64,000 bases of DNA from Parabacteroides sp. PH5-46 (GCF_029892785.1 NZ_JARXXA010000005.1:186001-250000); one strand, 5' to 3'; numbered from the stretch's first letter, positions 45,860 through 54,770 are shown. The notes: generated by a model not told the origin, from the sequence alone. Numbers and translations are program-made.

Positions 45860-48778
45860 TTAATATTCATTTCTTTGCTTGAAATACCTTCCCGGAAACT
45901 CTGCGAATATAGCTATTATAGCCAAAACAGCAAAGAAACCAAGCATCAATATATTAAAATTATAGGTGGAAATCGTGTAGTTACCTATCCTTTTTTTATG
46001 ACTGTAGAAAGGTGTCCGCCCATATGGATTTTCCGGTTCCAGATAGACAAATCCTACTTTCGGGTAGATGCGATTATTCACTTCCTTGTAGAAACGGTTT
46101 GTCTTAGCTCCGAGCACCAAATCTTCTATAGCCTGATTGTGATGGACTTTTTTCTGCTCGTTCAACCATTCGGCTCCTTTTTCTTTGATCACTCCCTGCA
46201 TCGTCTGCTCCAGGTAAGCCGTAAAATTATGTGCCCTGCGGTTCAGGGCAGAGTCTATCTTTTCCAGACAGCTGCTGTAATGCTCATCCTCCCAGGATAG
46301 ATTCAGGCGAGCCGCCTTACTCAATACCGGCAGCTCATTCTCTATGGTTTGCTGCAAAGAATTGTCGCCGTCTTCATACCGCTCTACCAGGCTACGAACC
46401 CGTTCCAGATGGATATCTTTGTAGTATTGGGCCAGGAACTTCTCCTTTTCCAGAGGAAAAAATGTTTCGTTATACGTATTGTCCCGATATTGCTCTACCA
46501 TTAAGGCTTCAAATGCCCAACGCGAAGGGATCATCTCCCCAATCAGCGGAACTACATTCCGGTCGGAAGCTCCGGTATTCAAGTCGTCAAACTGGATTAC
46601 AACTCCACAAAGCAGTATCTGAGGAATAAGCAACAAAGGAATCGTTATATAAATGGAAACAATAGAGTTGAGCGTTTGAGACAGCCATAAGCCTGTAAGA
46701 TTGGCCAGAAAAGCAGTAGCCCACAAAATGCTCCACCAAATAAAGAACATACCAAATCCCACACCGATTATAGCATTGCCAACCAAGATAAACAAAGCGG
46801 TTTGTATGCCCGACAAGACGAATAAATAAAACATCTTTGAGGTTAGATAGCTACTACGATGTAGCCTCAAAAAACGTTCTCGCTTCAGGATGGTCCGGTC
46901 TTTTATAATCTCTTCGGCACTGATGCTCAATCCTATGAATATAACAACAATAACAGACATAAATATGTAGGAAACAAAGTTCTTATTCCCCAGCAAAGTA
47001 TATCCGCCTTCGTCAGCAAATTTTGTCAGTAAGGCAACGATCAACGCCAGCAAAGGAGCTTCCAGTAAGGCTATCGTAAGGTATTGGCGGTTTATTATTT
47101 TCGTACGCATATTCCGTTCGAGAAATATAAGGAATTGCTTAAACCAGGAGGGCTTCTGCTGCTTACTTTTAGGCAGGTTGCTCCTCTTTACCTCGCCAAA
47201 TGCCGGACGCATATCCAGGTATTTCTTATGCCATTCGCGCGGAGTAAATTTGCGGTAGCTGGTTTGATTTCCCGAATCGTCTATCTTCTTGGAATCAATG
47301 ATATTAAGTATCAGTTCCGGATTTACGTTTCCGCAGGTACTACATACGCTGATATCCTGGTCGGTATATTTTGCGGCATGCTTAAAGTAGGTAATGGCTT
47401 CAATCGGGTTGCCGTCGTAGATGGGATAGCCCCCTTTGTCCAGTAGCCAAAGCCTGTCAAACAGTTTGTATATCTCAGAAGAAGGCTGATGGATATTAAC
47501 AACAATAAGCCGTCCCCGGTGCGTTTGCTCTTTCAGCAACATCATTACCTTTTCCGAATCGGAAGAAGACAGACCCGAAGTAGGTTCGTCCAGATATAGG
47601 ATTGCCGGTTCACGAAGCAGTTCCAATGCGATGTTCAGACGTTTTCGTTGTCCTCCACTGATTGTTTTCCGGAGAGGTGAACCCACCTGCAAATCACGGA
47701 TTTCCGTCAGATCCAGATCCATCAACACATCATTGACACGATCTTCCAGCTCTTTTTCCGAGAGTTTATCGAAGCAAAAACGGGCTGTAAAAAGAAGATT
47801 CTGATAAACCGTCAGTTCCTCTATAAGTAAGTCGTCCTGAGGCACAAAACCTATTAATTGACGGGCTTGTGGCGAATCTACTTCATATCCGTTTATAGTG
47901 ATACTCCCTGTGTCGGGATGGATATTTCCGTTCATCAGTCCCAGCAAGGTAGACTTCCCTACCCCACTGCCTCCCATGATGGCAACCAGCTGTCCCGATT
48001 CAAGATCGAAGGATAAATTGTGTAAGCCACTCCGGCTGTTTTTGAAGGAAAAATCAATATCCCTTCCGGCAAGACGAACGATTTCCTTTCGCTTATTCTT
48101 GTTGAATACCGCCTGCAGGTCGCTGTAATAAACCGGCAGGAAAAGCGGGCCCCGCACAACACTGCTATGCTGCCAGGTATAAAAAATATCGGAAGAGACC
48201 GGAATATCGTTCATAAACACCAGTCCAATCCCGTGATAGCTATATATATACCGGTCGAACCGATTGATAAACCATACGCGTATAGAGCCTTCCATTCCCT
48301 CGCGGACAATGTGGTTTTCATCTTCTTTTTTCCGGTTGCTGATAGTCAGAACAGCCGGCGAAGGCGCACCGATAATGAAGGCCAGTATATTGTCGAACTC
48401 ATCCTGGGATACACTGAATATATCAGCCACGATGTGAAACATCTTCAGATGCTTATCCAGCTCATCACTATTGTTGTAGGCAAACTCTACAAAGCGCACC
48501 AGGAGCAAGAGTTGTTCCTCTGTTGTCAGCTGAATCTTCATCTGCGTACAGATCGTACGAATCACATTCTCCTTATCAATAAGGAAATCAGGATCATCGT
48601 ACATGCCCCGCAGTTCGTTGTAAAGCTCTATGTATTCTTCATGCGAACGAACGCCAAAATGACTGGAAAGATAGGAATGAACGGCTCTGACAGCCTGTCT
48701 GTTCTCGATCTTCACAATAGATGCAAATACCGCAAACAAGTTCAATAGGCCATTTAAAATACTTTCGTTCATTATCAA
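45860..48778 (-). CDS. ABCG-like ABC transporter, fused ATPase and permease, with N-terminal extension
   Basis: The 972-residue protein has, in order, a TerB-like helical N-terminal region (about 1-140), a short beta-rich segment (about 150-245), an ATPase (GGSGVGKSTLL near 272, VPQDDLLIEELTVYQN, and SGGQRKRLNIALELL near 378), and an ABC-2-type permease with six helices from about 590 on. The ATPase-then-permease order resembles eukaryotic ABCG half-transporters and bacterial homologues. The last 150 residues include a long extracytoplasmic helical insertion. The exported substrate is unknown. Confidence 0.9.
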   Translation of the reverse strand: MIMNESILNGLLNLFAVFASIVKIENRQAVRAVHSYLSSHFGVRSHEEYIELYNELRGMYDDPDFLIDKENVIRTICTQMKIQLTTEEQLLLLVRFVEFAYNNSDELDKHLKMFHIVADIFSVSQDEFDNILAFIIGAPSPAVLTISNRKKEDENHIVREGMEGSIRVWFINRFDRYIYSYHGIGLVFMNDIPVSSDIFYTWQHSSVVRGPLFLPVYYSDLQAVFNKNKRKEIVRLAGRDIDFSFKNSRSGLHNLSFDLESGQLVAIMGGSGVGKSTLLGLMNGNIHPDTGSITINGYEVDSPQARQLIGFVPQDDLLIEELTVYQNLLFTARFCFDKLSEKELEDRVNDVLMDLDLTEIRDLQVGSPLRKTISGGQRKRLNIALELLREPAILYLDEPTSGLSSSDSEKVMMLLKEQTHRGRLIVVNIHQPSSEIYKLFDRLWLLDKGGYPIYDGNPIEAITYFKHAAKYTDQDISVCSTCGNVNPELILNIIDSKKIDDSGNQTSYRKFTPREWHKKYLDMRPAFGEVKRSNLPKSKQQKPSWFKQFLIFLERNMRTKIINRQYLTIALLEAPLLALIVALLTKFADEGGYTLLGNKNFVSYIFMSVIVVIFIGLSISAEEIIKDRTILKRERFLRLHRSSYLTSKMFYLFVLSGIQTALFILVGNAIIGVGFGMFFIWWSILWATAFLANLTGLWLSQTLNSIVSIYITIPLLLIPQILLCGVVIQFDDLNTGASDRNVVPLIGEMIPSRWAFEALMVEQYRDNTYNETFFPLEKEKFLAQYYKDIHLERVRSLVERYEDGDNSLQQTIENELPVLSKAARLNLSWEDEHYSSCLEKIDSALNRRAHNFTAYLEQTMQGVIKEKGAEWLNEQKKVHHNQAIEDLVLGAKTNRFYKEVNNRIYPKVGFVYLEPENPYGRTPFYSHKKRIGNYTISTYNFNILMLGFFAVLAIIAIFAEFPGRYFKQRNEY

Positions 48779-48868
48779 TTATTGGTAAGATCGTTGCACG
48801 TGTATGCAAAAGTAAACCGAAATCAAAAACAAAATACTTTTTGGAGGCATTATTTATGCAATAAGTGA

Positions 48869-48876
48869 TATTTTTG
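48869..48876 (+). promoter_or_regulatory. Putative -7 element for the M50 protease gene
   Basis: TATTTTTG matches TAnnTTTG and ends 25 nt before the ATG at 48902. Confidence 0.45.
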
Positions 48877-48901
48877 CATCACATCTGTAATCTCAAACCT
48901 A

Positions 48902-49978
48902 ATGAAACAAAAAATCTACTCTGCTATTGTATTTCTTTTTTTGTTCGTATTTGCCTTTTGCATAGGGCTTCAGATAGGCCCCAGACTATCCGGTACAGCC
49001 TTTATCATATTGCTGCTTGGCATACCTGTATGGCTCATCCTAATTGTAAACCTGCATGAAATCGGACACTTGCTATTCGGGCGCATCAGCGGATATGGCT
49101 TTATGGCTTACAAAGTAGGGCCCGTTACCCTTAAACGGGAAAATGACAAATATGTAATACGTAAGGAGAAAATGAGTGGATTTGCCGGATATTGCATGAT
49201 GACACCCCCAAAAACAGAAGTGGCGCAATGGAAGAACCTATTATACTACGGAGGAGGCATCATCATCAATTTGCTGACCGGAGGTATCGCTATACTGATG
49301 GCTCTGTTTATCCCCGGCATGCATGATAATATCTTACTGTTACTCTGGCTCTTTGCCTTTTTATCTCTTGGGCTTGGCCTTATCAACCTGTTACCTGCCG
49401 TGTCAGGCAACAACCCCAACGATGGCATGATCATTTTCAGCATCCTGCAAAAGAACAAATTAGCAACTGACTTTATCCGGATAAACCAGCTATCATCCAA
49501 ACTTTTAGCAGGCATTCGTCCACGCGACATAACAGAATTAGGAGATATGCCCAAGACCTCAGAAGAAATGGAAGGCCTTAGTGTCTACCTCTTACTCTAC
49601 CATCTATTCAACGCCTACGACTCTGACAATCAAGAGAAAATAGACACTTGCGCACAACTTTTTGAAAACAACCTGCACAAGATACCAACAGCCATCGAAC
49701 CACCTGTCTTCTACGAACTTTGCTTCATATACAGCCTGAAAGGAAACCCGGAAAAAGCAACCGAATACTACAATCGCGCAAAAAACATATTAGAGAAAGA
49801 CAACGATCTGAACGGCAACAGAGTAAAAGCCTACTACGCCTGGTACATAAAGAACGACCCCGAAACAGCCCGAATGTACTGTGAGCGCGCCCTCTCAGTA
49901 GTAGACAAATACCCCCTCCCCGGCCAGCGCCCCATGGAACTCGACTTCCTGCATAAGCTACAAGCGCAATTACAATAA
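48902..49978 (+). CDS. M50-family (site-2-protease-like) membrane metalloprotease
   Basis: The 358-residue protein has the zinc-binding motif HEIGH (His52-Glu53-His56) at the end of the second membrane helix, and a later NPNDGMIIF segment near 167-175 in a membrane context, which fits the DG-type third ligand of M50 enzymes. The C-terminal half is soluble and helical with TPR-like periodicity. Site-2 proteases cut membrane-bound regulators; the target is unknown. It is divergent from the ABC transporter. Confidence 0.8.
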   Translation: MKQKIYSAIVFLFLFVFAFCIGLQIGPRLSGTAFIILLLGIPVWLILIVNLHEIGHLLFGRISGYGFMAYKVGPVTLKRENDKYVIRKEKMSGFAGYCMMTPPKTEVAQWKNLLYYGGGIIINLLTGGIAILMALFIPGMHDNILLLLWLFAFLSLGLGLINLLPAVSGNNPNDGMIIFSILQKNKLATDFIRINQLSSKLLAGIRPRDITELGDMPKTSEEMEGLSVYLLLYHLFNAYDSDNQEKIDTCAQLFENNLHKIPTAIEPPVFYELCFIYSLKGNPEKATEYYNRAKNILEKDNDLNGNRVKAYYAWYIKNDPETARMYCERALSVVDKYPLPGQRPMELDFLHKLQAQLQ

Positions 49979-50001
49979 GAATTGACAGACAGATCATTAG
50001 G

Positions 50002-50122
50002 AGTTCCACTTATTTTTATTGGATGGAACTTAAAGTTTCACTTAGGCTGATCTTCAAGGATCAGCCCAATGATCTTTAAGTGTTACCGCAGTGATCTTTT
50101 AAGATCACTCGGGTGAAACTTT
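50002..50122. repeat. Nested inverted repeats (cruciform or three-way junction)
   Basis: A 10-bp outer pair (50032-50041 with 50113-50122) encloses two perfect hairpins, 50045-50052/50059-50066 (8 bp) and 50090-50098/50101-50109 (9 bp). A 7-bp pair (50002-50008 with 50024-50030) precedes it. The -7 element of the next gene lies downstream at 50199, so this is not a leader of that gene. Confidence 0.7.
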
Positions 50123-50198
50123 TAGTTTCATTACTAAATAAAGAGTGAAACTTGCAATAAATTTGTCAGCAAATAAGGGTGAAATACAAAATAAAAGA

Positions 50199-50206
50199 TA
50201 CCTTTG
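50199..50206 (+). promoter_or_regulatory. Putative -7 element for the phenylacetate-CoA ligase operon
   Basis: TACCTTTG matches TAnnTTTG and ends 40 nt before the ATG at 50247. Confidence 0.45.
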
Positions 50207-50246
50207 TAGCCTAATTCATAGATGTAAACATGCAATAATTCAAAAA

Positions 50247-51551
50247 ATGATGACGTATTGGCAAGAAGAGATTGAGACTTTAAATCGAAAAAAGCTGGAA
50301 GAACTACAAGTTGAACGATTGAGAAGTACAGTAAAGCAAGCAGCAAACTCTCCTTTTTACAAAACAGTTTTCAAGGAAAATGGCATTACTCCCGAGGGTA
50401 TTCAATCGCTGGAAGACCTGCGGAAGATACCTTTTACTACCAAAAATGATCTTCGCAATAATTACCCTTACGGTATGATATCCATACCTTTGAAAGAATG
50501 CGTAAGACTTCATTCATCCAGCGGAACGACGGGTAACCCTACTGTTGTATTACATTCGAAGAAAGACCTCGACGAATGGGCCAATCAAGTGGCACGTTGC
50601 ATGTATATGGTAGGTTTGCGGGATACCGATATATTCCAGAACACCTCCGGGTACGGCATGTTTACCGGGGGACTGGGCTTTCAATATGGGGCCGAAAGAC
50701 TGGGCGCTCTAACCGTTCCGGCAGCGGCTGGGAATACCAAACGGCAGATCAAATTTATTTGTGATTTCGGCACTACCTGCCTCCACATCATCCCCAGCTA
50801 TGCTACCCGCCTGGCAGAGGTTATGTATGAAATAGGCACCGACCCACGCAAAGATACCAAATTACACACCATATGTATAGGAGCCGAGCCTCACTCTGAA
50901 GAGCAACGTAAGCGTATCGAGCAGTTGCTGGGAGTTAAGGCATACAACTGCTTCGGTATGTCGGAAATGAATGGTCCCGGCGTAGCCTTTGAATGTACGG
51001 AGCAGAACGGTCTGCATATATGGGAAGATTACGTAATTGTAGAAATAATTGATCCGGAGACTTTACAGCCTGTTCCGGAGGGCGAAGTAGGCGAATTGGT
51101 GCTGACAACAATCAACCGCGAAGCTATGCCTCTACTCCGCTATCGCACGCGCGACCTGACACGGATTATTCCAGGGGACTGTCCTTGCGGACGGACGCAC
51201 AAACGCATTGCCCGCTTCCAGGGACGTAGCGATGATATGATTATCCTTAAGGGGGTTAACCTCTTCCCGATACAGATAGAAACCATCCTTATGCAGTTTA
51301 ATGAGCTGGGTAGCAACTATCTGATCACCTTGGAAACCGTAGGAAACAGCGACGAAATGCTTATTGAAGTAGAACTAAGCGACCTCTTTACCGATGATTA
51401 CGGGGTTCTGCAACGGCTGGCAAAAGACATCACCCGCCAGTTAAGAGACGAGTTACTGCTCACCCCGCGTATCAAACTGGTAGCCAAAGGCTCCCTCCCC
51501 GTCCAGGAAGGCAAAGCCGTACGCGTAAAAGACTTGAGAAAACTAATATAA
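50247..51551 (+). CDS. Phenylacetate-CoA ligase family protein
   Basis: The start at 50247 gives 434 residues, the usual length, instead of the longer upstream frame. AMP-binding motifs include HSSSGTTGNPTVV and the acidic IWEDYVIVEI region; the end KGSLPVQEGKAVRVKDLRKL fits the mobile C-terminal domain. These enzymes form aryl-CoA from phenylacetate or related acids. It is followed by an ACT-domain gene and a symporter, suggesting uptake and activation of an aromatic acid. Confidence 0.88.
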   Translation: MMTYWQEEIETLNRKKLEELQVERLRSTVKQAANSPFYKTVFKENGITPEGIQSLEDLRKIPFTTKNDLRNNYPYGMISIPLKECVRLHSSSGTTGNPTVVLHSKKDLDEWANQVARCMYMVGLRDTDIFQNTSGYGMFTGGLGFQYGAERLGALTVPAAAGNTKRQIKFICDFGTTCLHIIPSYATRLAEVMYEIGTDPRKDTKLHTICIGAEPHSEEQRKRIEQLLGVKAYNCFGMSEMNGPGVAFECTEQNGLHIWEDYVIVEIIDPETLQPVPEGEVGELVLTTINREAMPLLRYRTRDLTRIIPGDCPCGRTHKRIARFQGRSDDMIILKGVNLFPIQIETILMQFNELGSNYLITLETVGNSDEMLIEVELSDLFTDDYGVLQRLAKDITRQLRDELLLTPRIKLVAKGSLPVQEGKAVRVKDLRKLI

Positions 51552-51569
51552 TAATTAACCATCCAGCAT

Positions 51570-51995
51570 ATGACAGTTCATCAGATTTCTATTTTCCTGG
51601 AAAATAAATATGGGAAATTGAGCCAGATATTGGCAGCACTGGCAGAAGAGAATATACGTATCATTGCTGCTACCATCGCTGATACATCAGAGTTTGGTAT
51701 TATGCGTATGATCGTAAGCGATCCGCAAAAAGCCCACCAGATACTGAAAGAGAACAATGTGAGTGTAAACCTGACTGACGTACTGGCTATTGTAGCCAAG
51801 TCTACAGCCGGAAATTTTGCCGAAACATTAGCTCATTTCACCAATGCCGGGATTAGTATAGAATACATGTACTGCTTCTCTATCAACGGAAAAGCAATAC
51901 TGATCCTCAGAACAAACAACAGGGAAGCCGCGCGCGAAGTAATCCGCCGCCAAAACCTGGAATATTTATGTGAAAGTGACCTTGTAAAAATTTAA
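51570..51995 (+). CDS. Tandem ACT-domain protein
   Basis: The 141-residue protein consists of two ACT domains (VHQISIFLENKYGKLSQILAAL and GNFAETLAHFTNAGISIEYMYC). Free ACT proteins bind amino acids and often sit beside phenylacetate-CoA ligase genes in Bacteroidales, presumably to sense phenylalanine-family compounds. It lies 18 nt after the ligase gene. Confidence 0.88.
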   Translation: MTVHQISIFLENKYGKLSQILAALAEENIRIIAATIADTSEFGIMRMIVSDPQKAHQILKENNVSVNLTDVLAIVAKSTAGNFAETLAHFTNAGISIEYMYCFSINGKAILILRTNNREAAREVIRRQNLEYLCESDLVKI

Positions 51996-51997
51996 GT

Positions 51998-52141
51998 ATG
52001 TTTGGAATAGACGACCCGGGTATCTGGATGGCATATTTGCTGTCTTTTTGCTGTGTAGCCTTTGCTATTTGGTTTGGAATCACGCGTTGGAACAAGGAAG
52101 ACAACGATAGTACTAACAACAATAAAGAGCCGGAAGCATGA
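51998..52141 (+). CDS. Symporter small accessory protein (47 residues)
   Basis: A small frame reading MFGIDDPGIWMAYLLSFCCV and on to NNNKEPEA starts 2 nt after the ACT gene and overlaps the symporter start by the ATGA quartet. It has one membrane helix (WMAYLLSFCCVAFAIWFGI) and a charged tail. Such short membrane proteins accompany many Bacteroidetes SSS symporters, an annotation I recall as symporter small accessory protein. The coupling to the next gene strongly supports it being real. Confidence 0.85.
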   Translation: MFGIDDPGIWMAYLLSFCCVAFAIWFGITRWNKEDNDSTNNNKEPEA

Positions 52142-53697
52142 GTACTCTTTCACTAGGGGTTATTGTTATAATCTACATGTTTGCCATTGCCTGGCTAGGC
52201 TACCTGGGGTATAAACGTACAAAAGATGCCAGCGATTATCTGTTGGGAGGCAGCAAGGCAAACCCCATTATTATGGCACTTTCGTATGGAGCCACGTTTA
52301 TATCAGCTTCGGCAATCGTTGGTTTCGGAGGATTCTCTGCCACCTTTGGTATGGGTATCCAATGGCTATGTATGCTTAATATGCTGATGGGGGTAATTGT
52401 AGCGTTTATCTTCTTTGGGCGCAGAACCCGTAAGTTGGGAGCCGAACACGGAGCGCGTACTTTCGCCCAACTATTAGGACTGCATTATAAATCACGTGCT
52501 ATTCAGGTATTTATAGCCGCAATTATCTTTATAGGGATGCCGCTATACGCCGCCGTCGTGATGAAAGGGGGAGCTGTATTTATCGAGCAGATATTCCGCA
52601 TAAACCTTGATTTGGCCTTACTTATATTCACGCTTATTGTAGCTGCCTATGTGATAACGGGAGGTATAAAAGGGGTTATGTATACCGATGCCATGCAGGC
52701 TGTAATCATGTTTGTATGTATGCTTTTCCTTTTGTTCTGGTTCTACCACAGCATGGGAATGGGCTTTACGGAAGCCAACCGCGAACTGAGCAACATAGCA
52801 CACCTCGTCCCCGAACGCTTTAAAGAACTGGGACATCAGGGATGGACAGCTATGCCCGTTACAGGCTCTCCTCAATGGTATACACTGGTTACTTCTCTTG
52901 TACTGGGAGTAGGTATCGGATGCTTGGCTCAGCCTCAGCTGGTGGTTCGCTTTATGACAGTTGAAAGCACCAAACAGCTCAATCGTGGAGTGATGATCGG
53001 ATGTTTATTTATCTTTGTAACAGTAGGCTCTATCTATCATATAGGTCCCTTATCCAACTTATTCTTCCTGAAAACAGAAGGGATTGTAGCCTCCGAAGCT
53101 ATCAAGGATATGGACAAGATTATCCCGCTATTTATAGACAAGGCAATGCCCGACTGGTTTGGAGCTGTGTTTATGCTCTGTATCCTTTCGGCCAGTATGT
53201 CTACACTTAGCGCTCAGTTCCACACGATGGGTGGCGCTTTCGGATCAGACGTATTCCCCAAGTTGGGAAGAAAAAAGAACCCCAATTCTACAATCGGTGT
53301 GCGCTTTGGCGTATTATGCTCCATACTGCTCAGCTACATAATATGCTATACCCTTAGTGATAGCATTATAGCAAGGGGAACAGCTTTGTTTATGGGTGTA
53401 TGTGCCGCTACTTTCCTGCCGGCTTATTTTTCGGTACTCTACTGGAAAAAGGCTACTCGCCAGGGAGCATTAGCCAGTCTGTGGGTAGGAGCGCTGGCGA
53501 GCTTGTTTGCCATGACATTCCTACACAAAGCTGAGGCTGCCCCTATCGGGGTATGCAAAGCCCTGTTCGGGAAAGACGTCTTGATCGATGTATACCCCTG
53601 GTTTGCTATAGATCCGATCCTTTTTGCGCTTCCGCTATCGATTCTTGCAATTATAATCGTAAGCTTAAGCACTCAGAAGACATTGATAGACAGATAG
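52138..53697 (+). CDS. Sodium:solute symporter family (SSS) transporter
   Basis: The 519-residue protein has about 13 membrane helices. It starts MSTLSLGVIVIIYMFAIAWL and carries the SSS-type ASDYLLGGSKANPIIMALSYGATFIS region (cited in part), with the core around VGFGGFSATFGMGIQW. The substrate could be a carboxylate such as phenylacetate or another organic acid given the ligase next to it, which is inference. It is the last gene of the operon. Confidence 0.9.
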   Translation: MSTLSLGVIVIIYMFAIAWLGYLGYKRTKDASDYLLGGSKANPIIMALSYGATFISASAIVGFGGFSATFGMGIQWLCMLNMLMGVIVAFIFFGRRTRKLGAEHGARTFAQLLGLHYKSRAIQVFIAAIIFIGMPLYAAVVMKGGAVFIEQIFRINLDLALLIFTLIVAAYVITGGIKGVMYTDAMQAVIMFVCMLFLLFWFYHSMGMGFTEANRELSNIAHLVPERFKELGHQGWTAMPVTGSPQWYTLVTSLVLGVGIGCLAQPQLVVRFMTVESTKQLNRGVMIGCLFIFVTVGSIYHIGPLSNLFFLKTEGIVASEAIKDMDKIIPLFIDKAMPDWFGAVFMLCILSASMSTLSAQFHTMGGAFGSDVFPKLGRKKNPNSTIGVRFGVLCSILLSYIICYTLSDSIIARGTALFMGVCAATFLPAYFSVLYWKKATRQGALASLWVGALASLFAMTFLHKAEAAPIGVCKALFGKDVLIDVYPWFAIDPILFALPLSILAIIIVSLSTQKTLIDR

Positions 53698-53754
53698 TTT
53701 GAACTTTATTAGCTTTTGTTATGTGTTTTACAACATTCTTTAGCATTTAAATTA

Positions 53755-53784
53755 TTGACAGGTATAAAAAAAGCCATATATTTG
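53755..53784 (+). promoter_or_regulatory. Promoter of candidate small RNA 1
   Basis: TTG (53755-53757) and TATATTTG (53777-53784) with a 19-bp spacer form a clean Bacteroidetes promoter. No protein gene follows before the terminator at 53839-53868. Confidence 0.65.
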
Positions 53785-53789
53785 CATTG

Positions 53790-53868
53790 TGGTTTTTTCA
53801 TAATAGTATTAGATTTAAGGTTAACAAAGTTGGTTAGGGGATGTCGCGATGACATCCTTTAATTTTTT
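53790..53868 (+). ncRNA. Candidate small RNA 1, about 78 nt
   Basis: A strong promoter is followed about 50 nt later by a hairpin (GGATGTC/GACATCC, loop GCGAT, 53839-53857) and TTTAATTTTTT. No start codon with a useful frame is present. It contains GTTGGTTAGGG shortly before the hairpin, shared in part with the second candidate. It has no resemblance to a family I can name. Confidence 0.5.
53839..53868 (+). terminator. Terminator of candidate small RNA 1
   Basis: A 7-bp stem with 5-nt loop followed by a T-rich tail (TTTAATTTTTT). Confidence 0.7.
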
Positions 53869-54001
53869 ATATCACCCCTGCTCTATAAAAAAGAAACAAT
53901 ATTCCATAATAAGGCATTTATTTTGCACATTAATTGCAAGAATTATCCAAATAGACAATAAATACAACAATATTGTCAACAATATATTAAATATAATGTT
54001 A

Positions 54002-54009
54002 TATATTTG
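54002..54009 (+). promoter_or_regulatory. -7 element of candidate small RNA 2
   Basis: TATATTTG matches the consensus. The -33 element is not clear at the usual spacing. Confidence 0.5.
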
Positions 54010-54014
54010 CAACA

Positions 54015-54136
54015 CTAGTCATACTAGTTTTAAAAGGAAATATAAAGAGTAAGTAAACAAAAAGAAAATTTTAGTTAGGGTTTTTCACATGAAGGCTGTT
54101 CCATAGACTACGGAGCAGCCTTCCTTTGTTTTTTAA
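54015..54136 (+). ncRNA. Candidate small RNA 2, about 120 nt
   Basis: From the promoter at 54002 the transcript would run to the 12-bp terminator hairpin 54091-54123 and T-run to 54136. It has no credible reading frame. TTAGTTAGGG precedes the hairpin, like GTTGGTTAGGG in candidate 1, which suggests related RNAs. LemA has its own promoter just downstream. Confidence 0.5.
54091..54136 (+). terminator. Terminator of candidate small RNA 2
   Basis: GAAGGCTGTTCC (54091-54102) pairs with GGAGCAGCCTTC (54112-54123) with one G-U pair, followed by CTTTGTTTTTTAAT. Confidence 0.8.
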
Positions 54137-54147
54137 TACTTTACAAA

Positions 54148-54178
54148 TTTGTCAATAAAACAAAGAAACTTATCTTTG
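54148..54178 (+). promoter_or_regulatory. lemA promoter
   Basis: TTTG (54148-54151) and TATCTTTG (54171-54178) are separated by 19 bp, an ideal Bacteroidetes promoter. The predicted start is about 25 nt upstream of the ATG at 54210. Confidence 0.75.
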
Positions 54179-54209
54179 AGGAAAATATTCATTTAAAACC
54201 AAGAAAACA

Positions 54210-54767
54210 ATGACATTACTTATCGTCTTAGGAGTAATAGTACTAATCGTTATTCTATTCGCCTCTGTATACAATTCGCTTGTAAAATTAAGAAACAACC
54301 GTGAAAATGCTTTTGCGGATATTGACGTACAACTTAAACAACGTCATGACCTGATCCCTCAGTTAGTAGAAACGGTAAAAGGATATGCTGCACACGAAAA
54401 AGACACATTGGAAAGACTCGTCAATGCACGTAGCGGAGCCGTCAATGCCAGAACCATCGATGAGAAAATAATGGCTGAAAACGCACTTTCCTCAGCACTT
54501 TCAGGACTTAAGGTTACTGTTGAAGCCTACCCTGACCTGAAAGCAAACCAAAACTTCCTGCAACTACAAGAAGAGATCTCCGATCTGGAAAACAAACTAT
54601 CAGCTGCCAGACGCTACTTCAACTCGGCAACAAAAGAGCTTAATAATGCCGTTCAGACATTCCCATCCAATATCATCGCCGGAATGTTCGGTTTTCATAA
54701 AGAAATGATGTTTGATCTGGGAGAACAAAGAGCCAAACTGGAAGAAGCGCCTAAAATACAGTTTTAA
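54210..54767 (+). CDS. LemA-family membrane protein
   Basis: The 185-residue protein has an N-terminal membrane helix (LLIVLGVIVLIVILFASVYNSL) and then the conserved LemA coiled-coil region RNNRENAFADIDVQLKQRHD, YAAHEKDTLERLVNAR and ENKLSAARRYFNSATKELNN. LemA proteins are of unclear function; here it is followed by an M48 peptidase gene 3 nt away, a pairing common in bacteria. Confidence 0.93.
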   Translation: MTLLIVLGVIVLIVILFASVYNSLVKLRNNRENAFADIDVQLKQRHDLIPQLVETVKGYAAHEKDTLERLVNARSGAVNARTIDEKIMAENALSSALSGLKVTVEAYPDLKANQNFLQLQEEISDLENKLSAARRYFNSATKELNNAVQTFPSNIIAGMFGFHKEMMFDLGEQRAKLEEAPKIQF

Positions 54768-54770
54768 TAC

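Noticed and set aside
50145-50246. Longer N terminus for phenylacetate-CoA ligase
   Set aside because: It would start upstream of the -7 element at 50199 and adds residues not seen in the family; ATG 50247 gives the expected length.
51570-51995. Read-through fusion of ACT protein with the small membrane protein
   Set aside because: A TAA stop (51993-51995) and a new ATG two bases later separate the two clearly.
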